A DNA stretch of 14,446 bases, from contig CAYYZW010000006.1 of the NCBI GenBank assembly GCA_964476375.1, positions 1 to 14,446 on the forward strand. The letters are read 5' to 3'. A program made the translations under genes and the position numbers. Of the stretch, positions 1 through 7,991 are shown piece by piece (position 1 is the stretch's first letter; each line of letters begins with the position of its first letter). The DNA is from SAT2750 sp964476375 (GTDB lineage: Bacteria; Planctomycetota; Planctomycetia; Pirellulales; Pirellulaceae). Below the pieces are notes generated by a model. That model had not been told where the DNA came from, ran no database searches, and saw only the letters and a list, made by a program, of their open reading frames with translations.

Positions 1-757
1 CCAGGGCATGCAGGTAACCGAGCTGACGGTTCTCGTCCTGGTCACGCCCCAGGATGACCTTCGTGGCATCATCGAAGCGGAAATGGCGGCCGGTTGTCAG
101 AAGCTGGTAATCCCAGGGTTTGTCATTGACCTGGATCTGGATCAGGTCATGGACCTTGCGGCCGAATTCCGGTTCAGTGAGTGCACACCCTGTGGAGGGG
201 GTGGGGATGTCCTTGAACCCATATTTCTTGGCCATCTCGATCAACAGTTTTCTGCTGCGGCCCTGGATGCCATAGAGAAGTTCCCGGTCGACCCATCCTT
301 CTCTTTCGGGCAGAGTGGGTGGAAGGAGCTTGGCGGAGAGTGGACGGAGCAGGAGGTCCTCCAGGTCGGAATGGGTGGAGATAATATCCAGGTCTCGACG
401 TTTCTGGCTCATCGGACGCTGCCCGACGACCTCCCCGCTGATAATGAACTGGGCATCCATCTCTTCCATGAAAACGCGGGCTCGCTGGAACATGTAAATA
501 CGGCAGTCGACACACGGGTTGGCTCCCTTGCCATATCCGAACTGCGGATCCCGTACCAGTTCCAGGTAATCATCTTCCTGCCCGATAATAGTCATCGGGA
601 CACCCAGGCTGCTTGCGGCCTGTGCCGAAATGTCCTGGCAGCAGGTGAACATTGTCTTGAAATTCAGGGCCTCGACCTCGATTCCCTGATCCTGCATCAG
701 CCGGATTGCCAGCATGCTGTCGAGGCCTCCCGAGAGAAGCGCGATGCAACGTACCAT
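1..757 (-). CDS. PP-loop (ThiI/MnmA-like) tRNA thiolation enzyme, C-terminus cut by window edge
   Basis: The visible 252 codons start at an ATG (757-755) preceded by a GAAAGG ribosome binding site and run off the left edge. The N-terminus has the adenylating PP-loop SGGLDS (residues 9-14). An NPCxxC pair follows at 80-85, a GxRPMSQ stretch at 112-118, and a TGCALT motif with Cys191 at 189-194. These are typical of ATP-dependent sulfur-transfer enzymes of the ThiI AANH / MnmA superfamily that make thiouridine in tRNA. The cysteines are the expected sulfur-handling residues. It lies 4 bp downstream of the ribonuclease III gene, so the two are probably cotranscribed and share a tRNA/RNA-maturation theme. 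The exact target base (s4U8, s2U34 or other) cannot be told from this part, and the full-length C-terminal domain is not visible. The superfamily is secure; the subfamily is inferred. Confidence 0.8.
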   Translation of the reverse strand, partial: MVRCIALLSGGLDSMLAIRLMQDQGIEVEALNFKTMFTCCQDISAQAASSLGVPMTIIGQEDDYLELVRDPQFGYGKGANPCVDCRIYMFQRARVFMEEMDAQFIISGEVVGQRPMSQKRRDLDIISTHSDLEDLLLRPLSAKLLPPTLPEREGWVDRELLYGIQGRSRKLLIEMAKKYGFKDIPTPSTGCALTEPEFGRKVHDLIQIQVNDKPWDYQLLTTGRHFRFDDATKVILGRDQDENRQLGYLHAL

Positions 758-761
758 GGTT

Positions 762-1562
762 CTACCTTTCTGTTCCTTCCCCGTGATCTGCTTCCTGTTT
801 CCCCTGGTCCTTCATCAACTCCACCAGGGCATTGCGGGCAGCCAGTTGTTCGGCTTCCTTCTTGTTGGCCCCCCAGGCGGCGGTGTAGTGCTGGTTATCG
901 ACAATGGCCGAGATGTAAAAATTCTTCGCATGGTCCGGTCCTTTCTCATCGACCAGTTCATAGCTGGGAGGTGCACCAAACCATTTCTGCGAATACTGTT
1001 GCAGGCTGGACTTGTAATTCTCGTCCTTGCCGTTACTGACGTTGGATTCGATTTCCGGAACGAGATGCTCGCTAATAAATGCCTGGACAGGATCTGTTCC
1101 GCCGTCAAGATAGATGGCGGCAATCAGCGACTCGAAGACGTCGGAAAGGATCGACGGAGGAATCATAGGGGTATTGGTGACTCCCTTGCCGACAATAAGA
1201 AACTCGTTCAAACCTAGCTTGGCACTCATTCGTGCACAGGCCTGTCGGCTCACCACTGCCGACTTGATACGTGTCAGTTCCCCTTCCTGGAACTGTGGAA
1301 AACGCTGGAAAAGAAGCTCGCAGACGACCGCTCCCAGGATGGCGTCACCGAGAAACTCCAGCCGCTCATTGGAGGCCAGGCGGTGGTTGGCACCCGAGGC
1401 GTGTGTCAGTGCCGATTTCAGCAATTCCCTGTCATGAAACTGGTAGCCCAGTCGCTGTTCACAAAGTGGCAGGCGATCCTCTTCCGCGGACATCTCGGGC
1501 CACGGCAACTCGACCCGTGCGGAGGGCAGCGATGTTTTTTCGGGCGGGGGGATCATCATCAT
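762..1562 (-). CDS. rnc: Ribonuclease III
   Basis: This enzyme cleaves double-stranded RNA during rRNA processing and mRNA turnover in the cytoplasm. Residue numbers here use the ATG at 1562 (266 aa). The RNase III signature NERLEFLGDA is at 65-74, with the metal-binding Glu69 and Asp73. A second acidic pair, Asp141 and Glu144, sits in SDVFESLIAA. A double-stranded-RNA-binding domain spans about 181-251 and ends in the usual KKEAEQLAARNAL helix. The open frame extends upstream to a TTG at 1718, but that extension resembles no RNase III and has no ATG. Three consecutive ATGs occur at 1562-1554, and the AGGAAG just upstream spaces best to the second or third. I therefore start at this cluster. 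Another possible start is the ATG at 1493. The stop lies 4 bp from the next gene, so the two are likely co-transcribed. Confidence 0.95.
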   Translation of the reverse strand: MMMIPPPEKTSLPSARVELPWPEMSAEEDRLPLCEQRLGYQFHDRELLKSALTHASGANHRLASNERLEFLGDAILGAVVCELLFQRFPQFQEGELTRIKSAVVSRQACARMSAKLGLNEFLIVGKGVTNTPMIPPSILSDVFESLIAAIYLDGGTDPVQAFISEHLVPEIESNVSNGKDENYKSSLQQYSQKWFGAPPSYELVDEKGPDHAKNFYISAIVDNQHYTAAWGANKKEAEQLAARNALVELMKDQGKQEADHGEGTER

Positions 1563-1690
1563 CTTCCTGGGGTTTGGATCCTCCAGGTGAAACCGGTCCG
1601 AGTCGATTTCCCCTCGTTCCAGGGGCGACAGGTTGACCGGTGAAGCGAAAGAACGGAGCGACCCATTCCCTTCCCGCTGCCCGTCACGAA

Positions 1691-1706
1691 CATGCCATGA
1701 GGCATG
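1691..1706. repeat. Short perfect inverted repeat (CATGCC-ATGA-GGCATG)
   Basis: Two 6-base arms, CATGCC and GGCATG, flank a 4-base loop about 130 bp upstream of the rnc start. The repeat could be a small RNA hairpin in the rnc leader or a dimeric operator. No T-run follows on either strand in the terminator position. Such a short palindrome can arise by chance, so the functional claim is weak. Confidence 0.3.
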
Positions 1707-1715
1707 GCGGCGAGG

Positions 1716-1773
1716 CAAAAGAAAAACTTAAATCAAACCAATCATCGCCCGACCTTCGGGGTTGGCCTGGTTT
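1716..1773 (-). terminator. Possible terminator of the MoxR/DUF58/DUF4129 operon
   Basis: Read on the minus strand, an outer stem AAACCA/TGGTTT (1773-1768 with 1740-1735) encloses an inner stem CCAACC/GGTCGG (1765-1760 with 1754-1749, one G-U pair) with a CCGAA loop. A T-rich run (TTTTTCTTTT) begins about 8 bases after the outer stem. The position, about 130 bp beyond the DUF4129 stop, fits an operon terminator. The distance between stem and T-run and the interrupted stem make this only a moderate candidate. Confidence 0.33.
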
Positions 1774-1906
1774 AAAACCTTCTCGACCTGCCTTGTGCGA
1801 ACATCTGCGACCGCAAACACCTGGTTTTCATCTTCCTTGTAACCTACCGGTGAGTCTCCAAAGTGTCAATCAAGCGGCGCCGGGTGGTACCGGCCGGCCA
1901 GCCCGG

Positions 1907-3715
1907 TCATTTGGCTTCCAGCCCGGGGGAGGACGCCGGCTCCGGTTCAAGGATGGCCGGCAGGTGCTTCCAGAACGAACGAAGCTGTTCCATGCACCCG
2001 ACCGGCAGGGTCCCCGGGGCGTAGTTGGCACGCGAATAGAGGACCCCCAGCCTGGAGACATCCGCAGTCAGGTCGTGGCGCTGGGCCTGGAGTAGCTGGA
2101 CAAACTCGATGGGAGTCTCATGCTGGTCCCGTGCCAGTCCCGCTTCACGGGCCCAGGCCTCCAGGGCATGGAAGCTGTAATAGACGAGTTGGTGTTTATC
2201 AAAATGGTTCGCCATCCCACTGGAAAAAGGGTCGGGGAAGTCGGCGAAGCGGCGTGGTGGAGGAGGGGGGAGCGCTTCGAGCATCTCCTCGTCCAAATGC
2301 CGTTTTGGTAACGCCCAGGAGAAACCGAAAAGTCCGGCCAGGCCCCGCAGGATTTCCAGCAGTGCCCGCCAGAGTTGCCGGCCATGGCGCCAGAGTACAA
2401 ACAGCGTGATCACGGCGACCGCCACCCAGAACAGGATGTAGACAACATGGGGCATCTTCTCGGCGAGGTGCTCGGGAAGCTGGAAACTCCATTCGGGATC
2501 TTCCTCATTGCCGGCCCCTTCCGATTCTCCCTGCTCTCCTTCCTCGGAACCCGGGTTTTGAGCATCCTCTCCGCCCGCACCATTTCCCTCCTCCCCACCC
2601 TGGCCACCCCCAGGTTGATCTCCATCCTGGCCTGTTCCGTCCGACATGCCTCCTTCTCCAGGAGCACCACTGCCGGGCTGTTCATTTCGTGGGTCTGTTC
2701 CCTCACTGCCGCTTTGGTCGCCGGTTCCATCTCCCTCACCCGGCTGGTCACCTTCCCCCCCATCCTCTCCCACCTTGGTGCCCTCCTCCCCGAGGGCCTG
2801 CTCGGACGAGGCCTTGTCCTCATCCGAGATCAGCCAGGAGACCGCTTCGGAAACAACCCACCGCTGGCCGGGGCGGGGCATCAGCATGCTGAAAATCATC
2901 AGGCCGCCGATCATCAGGAGACCGACTCCCAGCCAGACACCGGACATTCCAAGTGGCATGGAGATGAAGCGGTTACGGAGGTAACGTCGCAGACCGAGGA
3001 AACTGGTGAGCAGCAGGAGGGAAAGGCCACTGGCAACGTAGAGGAAAAGCAATTGAAAGGCGTACCGACGCGAGTCCTCGTTCTCCTCCGGGATGAGTGT
3101 CTGTCCGAGTCCGAACAGGGGCAGGGCTGCCAGTGAGAAGTAAACAATCCAGAGTCCCGGCGCATGGGGCCGGCGGCGGCGTTTGAGCCAGCGGCGCCAC
3201 CATCCCGGGGAATGCTCGTCCAGCACCGGTTTTTCAGAAGGCGTGCGAGAGGAGGTCTGCCGGGACTGCTCTGGAGGGTTCTTCCTGCCCAGCCCGATGC
3301 TTGAAAGCAGGCCCCGGCCGCCTGGATCATCTACCTTGTCGATAAAAGAACAGTCTCGCGTCAGCTGGTGCGCTGCCCACCAGATGAGTACCAGGATGCT
3401 GACATTGAGAAACGGGGTCAGGGACTTCCAGCGACCGTTAAATTCCACGAACCGCATGATTGCCAGGCAGGCAACCACGCCCAGTGCGACACTGTAGAGG
3501 ATGGCATGCTCGGTCCCCTCTTCCATGGAGATGCGAGCAATCCCCACGGTCCCCATCACGAACATCGCCATGATGAAGGCCAGCCGACCGTCATAGGGCC
3601 CCTGGTAGGTGATCTCGATCAGGAAAAAACCGAGGCTGCCGACAAACAGGCCGATCAAGACCTGGCAGAGCGCCACGAGGAAATAGTCGATTGCTGTTTT
3701 CTTGAGCTTTTTCAT
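1907..3715 (-). CDS. DUF4129 multi-pass membrane protein with acidic Gly-rich linker
   Basis: This is a 602-residue integral membrane protein. Hydrophobic segments lie at about 12-34, 46-62, 72-90, 101-117, 188-208, 219-241, 256-280 and 422-442. A basic stretch (173-183, many Arg/Lys) precedes the fifth. Between the last two is a low-complexity region (about 300-407) made almost wholly of Gly, Glu, Asp, Ser and Gln. The C-terminal soluble part (about 500-585) matches the DUF4129 pattern: a Tyr-rich helix, an ETPIEF-like motif at 533-538 and LYSRANYAPG at 559-568. DUF4129 proteins commonly sit beside MoxR and DUF58 genes, often with transglutaminase domains, but none is visible here. The gene begins 27 bp after the DUF58 stop, with AGG upstream of its ATG. 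Its function is not established; a membrane assembly or scaffold role for the MoxR system is inference. Confidence 0.8.
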   Translation of the reverse strand: MKKLKKTAIDYFLVALCQVLIGLFVGSLGFFLIEITYQGPYDGRLAFIMAMFVMGTVGIARISMEEGTEHAILYSVALGVVACLAIMRFVEFNGRWKSLTPFLNVSILVLIWWAAHQLTRDCSFIDKVDDPGGRGLLSSIGLGRKNPPEQSRQTSSRTPSEKPVLDEHSPGWWRRWLKRRRRPHAPGLWIVYFSLAALPLFGLGQTLIPEENEDSRRYAFQLLFLYVASGLSLLLLTSFLGLRRYLRNRFISMPLGMSGVWLGVGLLMIGGLMIFSMLMPRPGQRWVVSEAVSWLISDEDKASSEQALGEEGTKVGEDGGEGDQPGEGDGTGDQSGSEGTDPRNEQPGSGAPGEGGMSDGTGQDGDQPGGGQGGEEGNGAGGEDAQNPGSEEGEQGESEGAGNEEDPEWSFQLPEHLAEKMPHVVYILFWVAVAVITLFVLWRHGRQLWRALLEILRGLAGLFGFSWALPKRHLDEEMLEALPPPPPRRFADFPDPFSSGMANHFDKHQLVYYSFHALEAWAREAGLARDQHETPIEFVQLLQAQRHDLTADVSRLGVLYSRANYAPGTLPVGCMEQLRSFWKHLPAILEPEPASSPGLEAK

Positions 3716-3742
3716 CTGGCCTGGAGTCGTCTTCCGGTTTCT

Positions 3743-5050
3743 CTAGCGCAACGCATACTGCTGACAAATGGTACGGATGGAGTCTTCCTCGGCAAGATGA
3801 AGGCAATCGATCCGGTGAGCCAGCAGGCCGCCTGCGGCATCCGCAAACTCGTTTTCCCCGTGGATGTTGAGGAGCGCCAGCACAGCAAATCCTCGCCGTT
3901 TGAGGCTACTCAGCACGAGCACGGTTTCCACGTCGACACGAGGGATGATGGCGATCACGGTGGCATCCCGTGGAATCTGGCTAGCTGTTTCACCGGCGCA
4001 TTCAGCAAGCGTAAGTCCGTCGGTCATCTCGACCCGTGCCAGGGCCTCGCGAATGCGGAGGAACTGTTCAGGGTCCCTGCGTGTCTCCACGATGAGCGGT
4101 TGGAGCCGATCGCTCTGCTGGTGCATTGTGACCGCCTGGCGGGCAGCCCGTCGCGTCTGCTGTTCGGGGTCCCAGCCTTCCTGGCGAATGCGGTCGACGG
4201 CGTCACGGCCGTTGGTTACCAGGCCCACCTGTTGCCCCATCTGCTGAATCGAGTTGGCGATCGAGGCGGCTGCTGTAATGGCCAGTTCGGATCGGACAGG
4301 TTCATGGGCCCTGTCATACGAGTCGCGATGGAATTCCAGAAGCAGCGTGGCGCCTGCGACCGTGGTCGGTTCGTAGATCTTGCTGCAAATTTGTCCCGTC
4401 CGGGCAGTCGCATGCCAGTGAATTCGGTTGAGTGGATCGCCCTGCTGGAACGGGCGCACCCCGCAGATGCGAGTGGGGTCCTCAAACAGCCGGTAGGACA
4501 TGGTCACCTCACCGATCGGGCGGCGGCTGGTAAGGTCATAGCCGTCCAGCGGTATCACCTTGGGATAGACCAGCAGGAAGTCAGGACTGGTTGTCACCCG
4601 GTAGCGGCGGTGGAGTCCAAACAGGTCTCCCGTTTCCATGATCACCGGCCCGAGCTGGTAGTATCCCCGTTGCTGGCATCGAAGCTGGTAACGGAGCGTC
4701 TTCTGGTTTCCCCCCCGTACCAGCGCAAGCTGCACATGGGAACCTTCCACGGCAAGACCCGGGGGCCGGGACTGGATCGCACGGGGAGGCAGCATGTCTT
4801 CCAGCAGAACCCAGGGAATGGCGGTCTTACCGATGTTGTTCACTTCCAGTTGGATCCCAACCAGGTCCCCGATCTCGGCCGTCAGCCGATTGCATGTCCT
4901 TGTCGCTTCGAGGTTGCCAATCCAGCTGTGCGACAGCCAGCGGCTGACAATCAGCAGTGCCAGCATCGCATACATGGCATAGGCCAGCATGTCCGACTTG
5001 AGCAGGTAAGATAGTGCCAGCAGGATGCCGACACCCAGGAACCATTTCAT
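3743..5050 (-). CDS. DUF58 domain protein, membrane-anchored partner of MoxR
   Basis: This protein has 435 residues. Two hydrophobic segments near the N-terminus (about 3-17 and 21-36) anchor it in the membrane. A beta-rich region (about 48-165) follows, then the DUF58 signature around 197-215 (GVRPFQQGDPLNRIHWHAT), which matches the family pattern of R-x-Y/F-x-x-GD...R-x-I-x-W. The rest (about 235-430) looks like a von Willebrand factor A-type fold, as is usual in this family. Its ATG overlaps the MoxR stop by 4 bases (ATGA), and a GGGGAG ribosome binding site lies inside the MoxR gene, so translation is probably coupled. In known systems, MoxR ATPases and DUF58 proteins act together in envelope or metallo-enzyme maturation; the substrate here is unknown. 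Confidence 0.88.
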   Translation of the reverse strand: MKWFLGVGILLALSYLLKSDMLAYAMYAMLALLIVSRWLSHSWIGNLEATRTCNRLTAEIGDLVGIQLEVNNIGKTAIPWVLLEDMLPPRAIQSRPPGLAVEGSHVQLALVRGGNQKTLRYQLRCQQRGYYQLGPVIMETGDLFGLHRRYRVTTSPDFLLVYPKVIPLDGYDLTSRRPIGEVTMSYRLFEDPTRICGVRPFQQGDPLNRIHWHATARTGQICSKIYEPTTVAGATLLLEFHRDSYDRAHEPVRSELAITAAASIANSIQQMGQQVGLVTNGRDAVDRIRQEGWDPEQQTRRAARQAVTMHQQSDRLQPLIVETRRDPEQFLRIREALARVEMTDGLTLAECAGETASQIPRDATVIAIIPRVDVETVLVLSSLKRRGFAVLALLNIHGENEFADAAGGLLAHRIDCLHLAEEDSIRTICQQYALR

Positions 5051-6006
5051 CCGCTCCCCACTTCACCGACGACCGTCGGTACAGCAATACTGTTGACAAT
5101 CTCGTCGATGATCTCTGCAGCGGTGACGCGTCGCAAGCGGCTTTCAGGTTTGAGAATCAGGCGATGCCCGAGGATCGGCTTGACGACTGTCTTGATGTCG
5201 TCCGGTAAGACGAAATCACGGCCACGAAGGGCGGCCATTGCCTGTGCCGAACGCATCAGGGCAATCGATGCACGTGGACTTCCTCCCAGGCTGATGTCCT
5301 CGTGATCTCGCGTGTCCTGCACAATCTGCAGGATATACTGCTGGACCTTTTCATCCACGTGGACCTCGCGAACCGCCTTCTGGCAGGCGACCACCTCCTG
5401 TGCTGAAATGACCGGTTGAATATGATGAACCGGGTGGCTTCCCTTGAGCCGGTCGAGCATGACCAGTTCCTCTTCCATGGAAGGGTAACCAAGCTGGAAA
5501 CGCATCAGGAAACGGTCCAGCTGGGCCTCGGGAAGCGGAAATGTTCCCTCGTGGTCAATCGGGTTCTGCGTGGCGATGACCAGGAAGGGCGGGTTCAGTT
5601 CATGGGTCACGCCGTCCACCGTCACACTCCCCTCTCCCATCGCTTCGAGCAGTGCTGATTGGGTGCGGGGTGTGGCCCGGTTGATCTCATCGGCAAGGAC
5701 CAGCTGGGCAAAAATAGGCCCGGAGCGAAACTCAAACTCGGTCGTCTGTGGGTTAAAGACTGAAGCACCGGTGACATCGGTAGGCAACAGGTCAGGCGTG
5801 CATTGGATCCGCTTGAAGGAGCAGCCGACACTGCCGGAGAGCGCCCTGGCAAGCATGGTCTTGGCCACCCCGGGGACATCTTCAAGCAGGATGTGTCCCT
5901 CGGAGAACCAGGATGCAAGGGAGAGAATCAGCTGTTGCCGTTTTCCGACAATCACCTGTTCCACGTTCTTGATAATCTTCTTGGCAATACCGGTTACATC
6001 TGTCAC
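5047..6006 (-). CDS. MoxR-family AAA+ ATPase
   Basis: This is a 319-residue cytoplasmic ATPase of the usual MoxR length. The Walker A motif DVPGVAKT is at 43-50, Walker B LVLADE at 102-107 and sensor 1 ATQN at 145-148. The family stretch INRATPRTQSALLEAM spans 108-123, and the C-terminal lid carries GGSPRAS. MoxR proteins are chaperone-like AAA+ ATPases thought to remodel or insert cofactors into partner proteins. The start codon is GTG at 6006, with AGAGAAG upstream; no better ATG exists before the conserved core. It is the first gene of the MoxR-DUF58-DUF4129 set and lies 57 bp after the aminotransferase, so it may be read through from that gene or have its own promoter in the short gap. 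Confidence 0.95.
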   Translation of the reverse strand: MTDVTGIAKKIIKNVEQVIVGKRQQLILSLASWFSEGHILLEDVPGVAKTMLARALSGSVGCSFKRIQCTPDLLPTDVTGASVFNPQTTEFEFRSGPIFAQLVLADEINRATPRTQSALLEAMGEGSVTVDGVTHELNPPFLVIATQNPIDHEGTFPLPEAQLDRFLMRFQLGYPSMEEELVMLDRLKGSHPVHHIQPVISAQEVVACQKAVREVHVDEKVQQYILQIVQDTRDHEDISLGGSPRASIALMRSAQAMAALRGRDFVLPDDIKTVVKPILGHRLILKPESRLRRVTAAEIIDEIVNSIAVPTVVGEVGSG

Positions 6007-6063
6007 GGTGGGCTTCTCTTTTGGAGATATCTCGACGAATGCGAAGGAAAGCCAGGGGGAAGG

Positions 6064-7332
6064 TTAGAGCTCGTAAGGGGATTCCAGTACAAACTCGGGA
6101 TGTCCATCCAGGTAGGCCTGGATACGGTCCTCGCGACTGCACGCCTGGGGAAAGAAATCAAGTGCTTGCTGGATCAATTCGTCTGGTTCTGCTGTGCTAA
6201 AACGCAGGAACCCCTTGCCGGCATCGCCAAAACACTCTCCCCCCAGGCAGGCTACTCCAAATTGCTCGTCGGCTCCTTCCAGCAGGTACATCGCCAGGCC
6301 GTGGGAGGTGATGCCAAGCCGGTTGCAGAGTTCGGCCACACAGGGAAAGACATAAAAAGTGCCCCCTGGGACAAGGCAGCGGACACCATCGAGCTTGTCC
6401 AGTTCGGTCGCAAGGTGTTCCACCTTGTGCCGGAAAGTTTCCATCCGGCTGTCCCGTTCCTGGCAATCCTGCTGAAGCCCGGCCACGCCGGCCCGCTGGA
6501 CAAAGGGAGGAACACAGGAGAGCGTGGTGTTGGTCAGCTTGGCGAACATGGTGATCGTTGACTCACAGCTCACAGCGTAACCAAGGCGCCACCCGCTCAT
6601 GCTGAAAGACTTGCTGAACGTGTAGGCGGCCACGCACTGCTCGAGCATACCGGGCTGGGCCAGCAGCGAATGATGCTGGCCACGCCAGGCCATCTGGTCA
6701 TACGGTTCGTCGGAAAAGACAGCGATATTACGGCCCCGGATCAGGTCTGCCAGGCCCGCCAGGTCCTCTTCCGTGGCCACTCCCCCGGTGGGATTGTGGG
6801 GGCTGTTGAGAAAGATCGCCTTGGGCTGGGGATCCTCCTCGAGGAAGCGGGCCACGTCCTCCAGGTGAGGCCGGAATTCCTGTTCCTGCTTGAGTTCGGA
6901 AAAAACCAGCCTGCCGCCACGACGGGCGATATTGGGAGGATAGGTTGGGAAGAAAGGGCTAAAGACAAGAACCCCGTCCCCGGGGTTGACGAATGTCTCG
7001 CAAAACAGCTGCTCAAAAATCTTGGCCCCCGGCCCCGCCACGACGTTCTCGGCAGAGACGTTGAGCCCATAGTGACCGTTGACATAATCGGCCACGGCAC
7101 TGCGGAACTCGGGAATCCCGATCGAGGGACCATAGTGGCAGGCGTCATCCTCGATGGCCGCAATCCCGGCGGCCGCGGCGGCCGGGGTCGTGGCGAAAGG
7201 GCTGTCACCGATTTCAAGCTCAATCACTGTTTTTCCAGCGGCCTTCAGCTGCCGGGCAATGGCCAGGACGTCAAAGGCGGTCTCGGTGGTCACGCCGGCG
7301 GCAAAATCACTGAATGCAGGTTGTTCGGTCAT
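6064..7332 (-). CDS. Class I/II PLP-dependent aminotransferase
   Basis: This is a 422-residue fold-type I aminotransferase. Visible landmarks are NSPHNPTGG at 176-184, DEPY at 208-211, the Schiff-base lysine Lys241 in TFSKSFSMSGWRLGY, Arg249 for PLP phosphate, and a substrate-carboxylate arginine at about 377 in FLRFST. It should transfer an amino group between an amino acid and a 2-oxo acid in the cytoplasm; the amino acid specificity (aspartate-, aromatic- or alanine-type) cannot be told. The C-terminus runs about 25 residues past the typical end and is charged. The ATG at 7332 has only a weak GAAAAG upstream. A 110 bp gap separates it from the macro-domain gene and 57 bp from MoxR, so it may be cotranscribed with either. 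No pathway neighbours point to its substrate. Confidence 0.92.
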   Translation of the reverse strand: MTEQPAFSDFAAGVTTETAFDVLAIARQLKAAGKTVIELEIGDSPFATTPAAAAAGIAAIEDDACHYGPSIGIPEFRSAVADYVNGHYGLNVSAENVVAGPGAKIFEQLFCETFVNPGDGVLVFSPFFPTYPPNIARRGGRLVFSELKQEQEFRPHLEDVARFLEEDPQPKAIFLNSPHNPTGGVATEEDLAGLADLIRGRNIAVFSDEPYDQMAWRGQHHSLLAQPGMLEQCVAAYTFSKSFSMSGWRLGYAVSCESTITMFAKLTNTTLSCVPPFVQRAGVAGLQQDCQERDSRMETFRHKVEHLATELDKLDGVRCLVPGGTFYVFPCVAELCNRLGITSHGLAMYLLEGADEQFGVACLGGECFGDAGKGFLRFSTAEPDELIQQALDFFPQACSREDRIQAYLDGHPEFVLESPYEL

Positions 7333-7442
7333 TACTTTTCATGCTCATCAGAAGGGAAGATTACTCGTAAAGACTATCGCACCCAAAGGCTGCCGTACAG
7401 TCTAGAGAGAGAGACCCTCCGCGGTTGGACAGGTGCCCTGTT

Positions 7443-7991
7443 TCACTTCAAAGCGGCCTGGAAAAAGTCCCAGTCTGACTGGCTGAAAAGGACAAAAACA
7501 ATCTGTTCGGGTAAGCCGAAGCATTGCAGTGAATCCTCGGCAACGGAAAGAGCGATCCGGGCAGCCGGCGGTAGGGGAAACCGGTAGGCTCCCGTGGAGA
7601 TCGCCGGAAAGGCAACACGTCGGCAGCCATGGTCCCGCGCCTCGGTAAGGCTTGCCTGGTAGGCCGCCTGGAGCAGCCGGCAGCTCTCCTGGCTGTTTTC
7701 CTCGTCATAGACGGGCCCGACTGCATGGATCACCCAGTCGGCGGAGAGGCCAAAGGCGGGCGTCGTGCGGGCCTCACCTGTCGGGCAGCGTCGCCCGTCC
7801 GGTGCGACCGGGATTTGTCGGCAGGCCTCAATCAGTTCCGGCCCGGCTGCCCTGTGGATCGCGCCGTCCACACCTCCCCCACCCAGCAGGGACTCGTTTG
7901 CCGCATTCACGATGGCATCGACCTGCTGATTGACGATATCTCCAATCACCAGCTCGATCCTGCCGTGTCCTGTCGACTTGCTGTGCTGCAT
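7443..7991 (-). CDS. Macro-domain protein, MacroD/YmdB-type ADP-ribose hydrolase
   Basis: This is a single macro domain of about 182 residues. It shows the MacroD pattern: VIGDIV, then IVNAANESLLGGGGVDGAIH (Asn/Asp and Gly-rich ADP-ribose loop), GEARTTPAFGL, WVIHAVGPVY, and AFPAISTGAYRFP (second phosphate loop). Such proteins bind ADP-ribose and remove mono-ADP-ribose from proteins or deacetylate O-acetyl-ADP-ribose in the cytoplasm. I chose the ATG at 7991, which has CAGGGG 8-9 bases upstream. A TTG at 8018 with GAGAGGGG close by would add nine residues and is a fair alternative. It is the first minus-strand gene of the left half and diverges from the DUF4105 gene. No ADP-ribosyltransferase partner is visible in the window, so its target is unknown. 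Confidence 0.92.
   Translation of the reverse strand: MQHSKSTGHGRIELVIGDIVNQQVDAIVNAANESLLGGGGVDGAIHRAAGPELIEACRQIPVAPDGRRCPTGEARTTPAFGLSADWVIHAVGPVYDEENSQESCRLLQAAYQASLTEARDHGCRRVAFPAISTGAYRFPLPPAARIALSVAEDSLQCFGLPEQIVFVLFSQSDWDFFQAALK

Larger units (their letters stand above)
1563..1906. other. Non-coding stretch between rnc and the DUF4129 gene
   Basis: About 340 bp carries no gene I can support. The rnc-proximal half (1563-1718) is open in the rnc frame but lacks an ATG and any recognisable domain. It should hold the rnc upstream region, although no convincing -35/-10 pair was found. The other half contains a short perfect inverted repeat, an A/T-rich tract and a nested hairpin that may end the upstream operon; these are listed separately. 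A stretch at 1735-1860 is open on the minus strand for about 40 codons, but it has no ATG and its third positions are not GC-rich like the real genes. Confidence 0.5.

Noticed and set aside
8..1039. A 343-codon open frame on the plus strand
   Set aside because: It is antisense to the PP-loop enzyme and ribonuclease III, both strongly supported by motifs.
1735..1860. A roughly 40-codon open stretch on the minus strand between the DUF4129 gene and rnc
   Set aside because: It looks protein-like at first reading but has no ATG start, its third positions are not GC-rich, and it overlaps the proposed terminator.
3368..5014. A 548-codon open frame on the plus strand
   Set aside because: It lies wholly antisense to DUF58 and part of DUF4129, which have clear motifs. 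High G/C third positions of the real genes keep the opposite strand open; its translation resembles no family.
6670..7587. A 305-codon open frame on the plus strand
   Set aside because: It is antisense to the aminotransferase and the end of the macro-domain gene, with no domain of its own.
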